The notes under the pieces are model-generated. The model ran no database searches. It saw only the letters and a program-made list of their open reading frames with translations, and had not been told where the DNA came from. Position numbers and translations under genes: made by a program. Source: Hyphomicrobiaceae bacterium (lineage in GTDB: Bacteria > Pseudomonadota > Alphaproteobacteria > Rhizobiales > Hyphomicrobiaceae). From it: DNA of 45,399 bases. Every line of letters begins with the position of its first letter. Positions within the stretch are counted from its first letter, which is position 1. Positions 42,404 through 45,399 of this stretch are shown one piece after another. The stretch spans positions 1 through 45,399 of the forward strand of contig JANYHG010000163.1 in the NCBI GenBank assembly GCA_025359165.1. Direction: 5' to 3'.

Positions 42404-43570
42404 ATGACGAAATCTAACACCGAGGGCGATGCTCCAACCATGGTGCGTCCACGCGACCAAGCCTACCATCATGCCGTCGCACTGATGACGGCGCATCCCT
42501 TCATAGATGCGCACAATGATCTGCCCTGGACCGTGCGTGCCAAGGGTGGTTCTGATCTCGAGCGGTACGACCTCACGAAACTGCACCCGGAAACGGACAC
42601 GGATATTCCACGACTGCGGGCGGGCAAAGTCGGCACTCAGGTCCTCGCGGCGTTTTTGCCGACGGCCATCGCGCATCCGGCGACCGTGACGCTCGAACAG
42701 ATCGATCTCATTTTGCGCATCGAGGACAAGCACGCCGACGTGTTTCATCCGGTGCGCGCGCCAGCCGACGTCGCAATTGCGCATGCGCTTGGAAAAATCG
42801 GTTCGCTGCCGTCGGTCGAAGGCACTGTCGGGCTCGAGGGATCGCTGGCCCCGCTGCGTCTGTGGCAACGTCTGGGCGTGCGGCTCGTCACTCTTTGTCA
42901 TAACGAAACGCTGCCCTGGATCGATAGTGCCACCGACAAGCCCGATGGCACGCATGATGGGCTATCCGAGTTCGGCCGCGCGGTCATCGCCGAGATGAAC
43001 AGGCTCGGGCTGATCGTCGATCTGGCGCATGTCGCGCCGCACGCCATGCACAAAGTGCTCGATGTCGCGCGCGCGCCGCTGTTCCTCTCGCACACCTGTG
43101 CCGCAGCCCTCTGTCCGCATCGGCGCAACACGCCCGACGATGTGCTGAAACGGTTGCCTGAGAACGGCGGGATGGTCATGGTGACCTTCGTTCCGGCGTT
43201 TCTCAATCGTGCCTCGCTGGCGAATGTGCAGCCCTTCCAGGATGCGTGGGGTAAGACCCGTGCGGGATTGACAGCCGCCGATTTCGAACGGGCGCGAGAG
43301 GCGTGTCTGGCAGGCTGGAACCAGGACGGCATCAACTACGTCTGCGATCACCTCGCTCATTTTCGGGATGTCGTCGGCGATGATCATATCGGCATCGGCT
43401 CAGACTTTTATGGCGGCCCCAATCCGGCCGGGCTCGAGGACGCCAGCAAATTTCCCGATCTGTTTGCCGAACTGATCCGACGCGGCTGGAGCGACGCAGC
43501 CCTCGTTAAGCTGATGGGCGGTAATTTCCTGCGTGTCTGGAACGACGTGCTGGCACGGGCGAGCGTTTGA
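42404..43570 (+). CDS. M19 (renal) dipeptidase
   Basis: This 388-residue zinc dipeptidase of family M19 has the N-terminal zinc motif IDAHNDLPW, the bridging Glu in SVEGTVGLEG, LVTLCHNETLPW, the LFLSHTCAAALCPHRRNTPDD segment with further histidines, and HIGIGSDFYGG. There is no signal peptide, so it is cytoplasmic. Family members cut dipeptides, including those with D-residues. It follows the acyl-CoA ligase by 59 bases and ends 28 bases before the convergent DUF1127 gene. Confidence 0.92.
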   Translation: MTKSNTEGDAPTMVRPRDQAYHHAVALMTAHPFIDAHNDLPWTVRAKGGSDLERYDLTKLHPETDTDIPRLRAGKVGTQVLAAFLPTAIAHPATVTLEQIDLILRIEDKHADVFHPVRAPADVAIAHALGKIGSLPSVEGTVGLEGSLAPLRLWQRLGVRLVTLCHNETLPWIDSATDKPDGTHDGLSEFGRAVIAEMNRLGLIVDLAHVAPHAMHKVLDVARAPLFLSHTCAAALCPHRRNTPDDVLKRLPENGGMVMVTFVPAFLNRASLANVQPFQDAWGKTRAGLTAADFERAREACLAGWNQDGINYVCDHLAHFRDVVGDDHIGIGSDFYGGPNPAGLEDASKFPDLFAELIRRGWSDAALVKLMGGNFLRVWNDVLARASV

Positions 43571-43598
43571 TCGCGGCGTGCAGGCGTAGCATGAGCGA

Positions 43599-43835
43599 TC
43601 ATGCTCGCCAGAACGGCTTGCACACTTCGTGCCGCACAATGTCGGCGTCGAGCCCGCAATCATCAAGTTGGTGTCGGTCGAGTTGCGCCAATTCCCGACG
43701 CATCTGCGAGCGGTAAAGCCAAAGCGCGAGACCGCGCTTGGACGCGGCCGGTGCCGACGGCGTGGCTTTTAGGCTGTCGCCGACCGATCCTGCCCGGCGT
43801 CCGGTCACATCACAAGTCAGTAAAGCGAGGGTCAT
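43599..43835 (-). CDS. DUF1127 small protein
   Basis: This 78-residue basic protein has the DUF1127 domain at about residues 38-75: LWLYRSQMRRELAQLDRHQLDDCGLD. Such Arg-rich proteins are common in Alphaproteobacteria, and some act in RNA turnover and phosphate or carbon metabolism. The start ATG 43835 has a GAGGA site five bases upstream. The first 35 residues form an unusual Ala/Ser/Thr-rich extension. The gene is divergent from the MocR regulator and shares its operator region, so it is the best candidate for the regulator's target in this window. Confidence 0.85.
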   Translation of the reverse strand: MTLALLTCDVTGRRAGSVGDSLKATPSAPAASKRGLALWLYRSQMRRELAQLDRHQLDDCGLDADIVRHEVCKPFWRA

Positions 43836-43843
43836 GAGTGTCC

Positions 43844-43930
43844 TCGGTGCAATTAAATTCTATTATCGACCATTGCACCGATGAAACAAAAAATGTACTG
43901 ATGCAATCAATACATTGCTCTCGGTGCAAT
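43844..43930. promoter_or_regulatory. Operator-like array of TCGGTGCAAT boxes
   Basis: The 105-base gap between the divergent DUF1127 and MocR genes holds three exact 10-base boxes. They are TCGGTGCAAT at 43844-43853 (plus), its inverse ATTGCACCGA at 43872-43881, and TCGGTGCAAT at 43921-43930. A degenerate copy TGATGCAAT lies at 43899-43907. The last box ends 10 bases before the MocR start codon and abuts its ribosome-binding site, which suits autorepression. Direct and inverted boxes are expected for dimeric MocR regulators. Confidence 0.7.
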
Positions 43931-43940
43931 TGGTGATTCC

Positions 43941-45314
43941 ATGAAATTGATGCGGCACTCCCAGGCTCAGCCGGCAACAGCCGATTTTGCGAAAATTGCC
44001 GATTCGGTGGCAGCCAAGATAGCCAGTGGCACGTTGGCGGCCGGCGAGCGTTTGCCGCCGCAACGCACCTTCGCTTTCGAACACGGTATCGCGGCGTCGA
44101 CCGCCGGACGCGTCTATGGAGAATTGCTGAGGCGCGGCCTGGTGGTCGGCGAGGTCGGACGCGGGACCTTCGTTTCCGGTCGCAAAGCTGAAACACGCCT
44201 CGGAGGTGAACTCGAACGGCACGAAACGCGCATCGATCTCGATTTCAATTTCCCGATTTTGCCGGACCAAGCGACACAGATTTCTGCAAGTCTAGCCAAC
44301 CTGCACGCGCACGGTATGGATCAGGCCTTGCGTCCGCCGACGGCATCGATGCTCGCGCACGCGCGCCAGATTACAGCCGCACATCTGGCACGTGGAAATT
44401 TTGTGCCGTCACCCGCCAACATCGCTTTCACGGCTGGTGGGCGGCAGGCGATCGCGGCTGCGGTGTCCACTCTTGTTCCGACCGGCGGGCGTTTGGCAGT
44501 TGAGGCAGTCACCTATCCGATGGTCAAAGGCATTGCGCAGAGGTTGGGCGTCGTGCTGGTTCCGATACCGATCGATGCAGAAGGGCTCGACGTCGCAGCG
44601 TTGGTGAAGTCGCATCAGCAGCACCCGCTCAGCGCGGTTTATGTGCAACCCGCGTTGCACAATCCGCTCGGCATGAGTTTGTCGAACAAGCGCCGTGCGG
44701 CACTCGCAGCCTTTGCCAAAACTGCTGACGTGCCGCTCATCGAAGATCACGTTTACGGGTTCCTTGGCGATGCAGAGCCTCTGGCTGTGCTGGCACCGAA
44801 GCATTGCTTCGTGATCGATAGTTTGTCGAAGCGGATCGCGCCTGGATTGCCGTTGGGTTTTATCCTTGCGCCCGCAGACACGAGCGCCAAGCTGCTGTCC
44901 GTAGTGCGCGGTGGTGGGTGGTCCGCGTCAGGCTATGGTATCGCTGCCGGAAGCTGCGTCATGGCCGACGGTACAGCGGCGGGCATCGAAAGTAACAAGC
45001 GTTCCGACGCGGCCGTTCGTCAACGACATACCAAAGAAATTCTGGCAGACTTCGACGTACGAGGTGATCAGCGGACATACCATGTGTGGCTGGTATTGCC
45101 GCCGGAGTGGCGCGCAGATGTTTTTACGTCGATTGCGGCGCGCCATGGCGTTGCTGTCACGCCATCGTCGGCGTTTACCGTGGTGCCGGGCCATACACCA
45201 AATGCCATTCGGCTCGCTCTCGGTGCCCCCACCGTCGACGGTCTAATCGAAGCGCTGCATCGTTTGCGGCGCTTGTTGGTTTCGGTACCGGAAGCTTTTG
45301 CGGTCAGCGAGTAA
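43941..45314 (+). CDS. MocR-type regulator (GntR HTH plus aminotransferase domain)
   Basis: This 457-residue transcription factor has an N-terminal winged HTH (about 8-75: DSVAAKIASGTLAAGERLPPQRTFAFEHGIAASTAGRVYGEL) and a fold-type I aminotransferase domain (about 95-450). The latter has VYVQPALHNPLG, the cofactor Asp in IEDHVYGFLG and the PLP lysine in DSLSKRIAPGLPLGFI. Regulators of this class (GabR, PdxR, TauR, EhuR) sense amines or vitamin B6 through PLP. The effector is not evident here. ATG 43941 follows GGTGAT. It is divergent from DUF1127 across a box array and probably controls itself and that gene. Confidence 0.93.
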   Translation: MKLMRHSQAQPATADFAKIADSVAAKIASGTLAAGERLPPQRTFAFEHGIAASTAGRVYGELLRRGLVVGEVGRGTFVSGRKAETRLGGELERHETRIDLDFNFPILPDQATQISASLANLHAHGMDQALRPPTASMLAHARQITAAHLARGNFVPSPANIAFTAGGRQAIAAAVSTLVPTGGRLAVEAVTYPMVKGIAQRLGVVLVPIPIDAEGLDVAALVKSHQQHPLSAVYVQPALHNPLGMSLSNKRRAALAAFAKTADVPLIEDHVYGFLGDAEPLAVLAPKHCFVIDSLSKRIAPGLPLGFILAPADTSAKLLSVVRGGGWSASGYGIAAGSCVMADGTAAGIESNKRSDAAVRQRHTKEILADFDVRGDQRTYHVWLVLPPEWRADVFTSIAARHGVAVTPSSAFTVVPGHTPNAIRLALGAPTVDGLIEALHRLRRLLVSVPEAFAVSE

Positions 45315-45355
45315 GGCGCGATTTCGCAATGTCTTCACTCGCGCTATAAGATGTC

Positions 45356-45399
45356 ATGACACGTAAACTCATAAACGACTGTTTCATTCACGACCGTGA
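45356..45399 (+). CDS. Start of a possible molybdopterin molybdotransferase (partial)
   Basis: An ATG at 45356 opens a frame that runs to the window edge (14 full codons, MTRKLINDCFIHDR). The segment resembles the start of MoeA/Glp-type proteins of Hyphomicrobiales, where a DCF-x-HD motif precedes the conserved body, but this is too short to be sure. It lies 41 bases after the MocR gene. Confidence 0.35.
   Translation, partial: MTRKLINDCFIHDR

Noticed and set aside
1-45399. tRNA, rRNA, insertion sequences or phage genes
   Set aside because: I saw no T-loop signature in a cloverleaf context, no transposase or integrase motifs and no flanking direct repeats; a tool-based scan could still find a small RNA.

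Overview
The window looks like chromosome of a GC-rich alphaproteobacterium, most likely of the order Hyphomicrobiales. This rests on the lysC-ptsP gene pair, an alphaproteobacterial-type TolA, a DUF882/M15-type periplasmic peptidase, a DUF1127 protein and dispersed hairpin repeats typical of that order. I see no tRNA, rRNA, CRISPR array, phage or insertion sequence. Coding density is high and no stretch longer than 300 bases lacks a gene.

Layout. Bases 1-7129: the end of hisS, a solitary aroQ with altered active-site residues, tolQ-tolR-tolA without tolB-pal, an ADP-forming acyl-CoA synthetase and an exported protein of unknown function. Bases 7146-12808 (minus): a five-gene oligopeptide/dipeptide ABC transporter (binding protein, two permeases, two ATPases) with structured DNA between the binding-protein gene and the permeases. 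Bases 12972-19750: an accessory-looking block with a YciE-like ferritin-fold protein, a copper amine oxidase tightly coupled to two HupE/UreJ-type membrane proteins, a 59-residue secreted peptide with its own terminator, a third HupE/UreJ protein, and a divergent DUF4198 periplasmic protein. Bases 19930-26366: lysC, ptsP (nitrogen PTS enzyme I), a TesB-type thioesterase and an M3 oligopeptidase. Bases 26627-33280: an orphan NtrC-type sigma-54 response regulator followed by three exported enzymes (an L,D-transpeptidase, a GH114-like protein and an M15/DUF882 peptidase) suggestive of cell-wall remodelling. Bases 33531-36758: mscL, a short hpf, an unknown protein on the minus strand and a YihY membrane protein. 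Bases 36735-45399: a minus-strand catabolic group (8-oxoguanine-deaminase-like amidohydrolase, PHB-depolymerase-like esterase, ketopantoate-reductase-like protein, MaoC hydratase) divergent from an acyl-CoA ligase and an M19 dipeptidase, then a DUF1127 gene divergent from a MocR regulator across an array of repeated operator-like sites, and finally the first codons of a possible moeA.

The most promising candidate for an undescribed system is the copper amine oxidase-HupE-HupE' operon at 13838-17123 with its neighbours up to 19750. HupE/UreJ proteins are known as nickel/cobalt transporters linked to hydrogenase and urease. Here one is translationally coupled to a copper enzyme, a second has lost the family's metal motifs, and all four HupE/DUF4198 proteins are predicted to start with histidine after signal-peptide cleavage. 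I infer a metal-supply module for a periplasmic quinoenzyme; this is not shown by the sequence alone.
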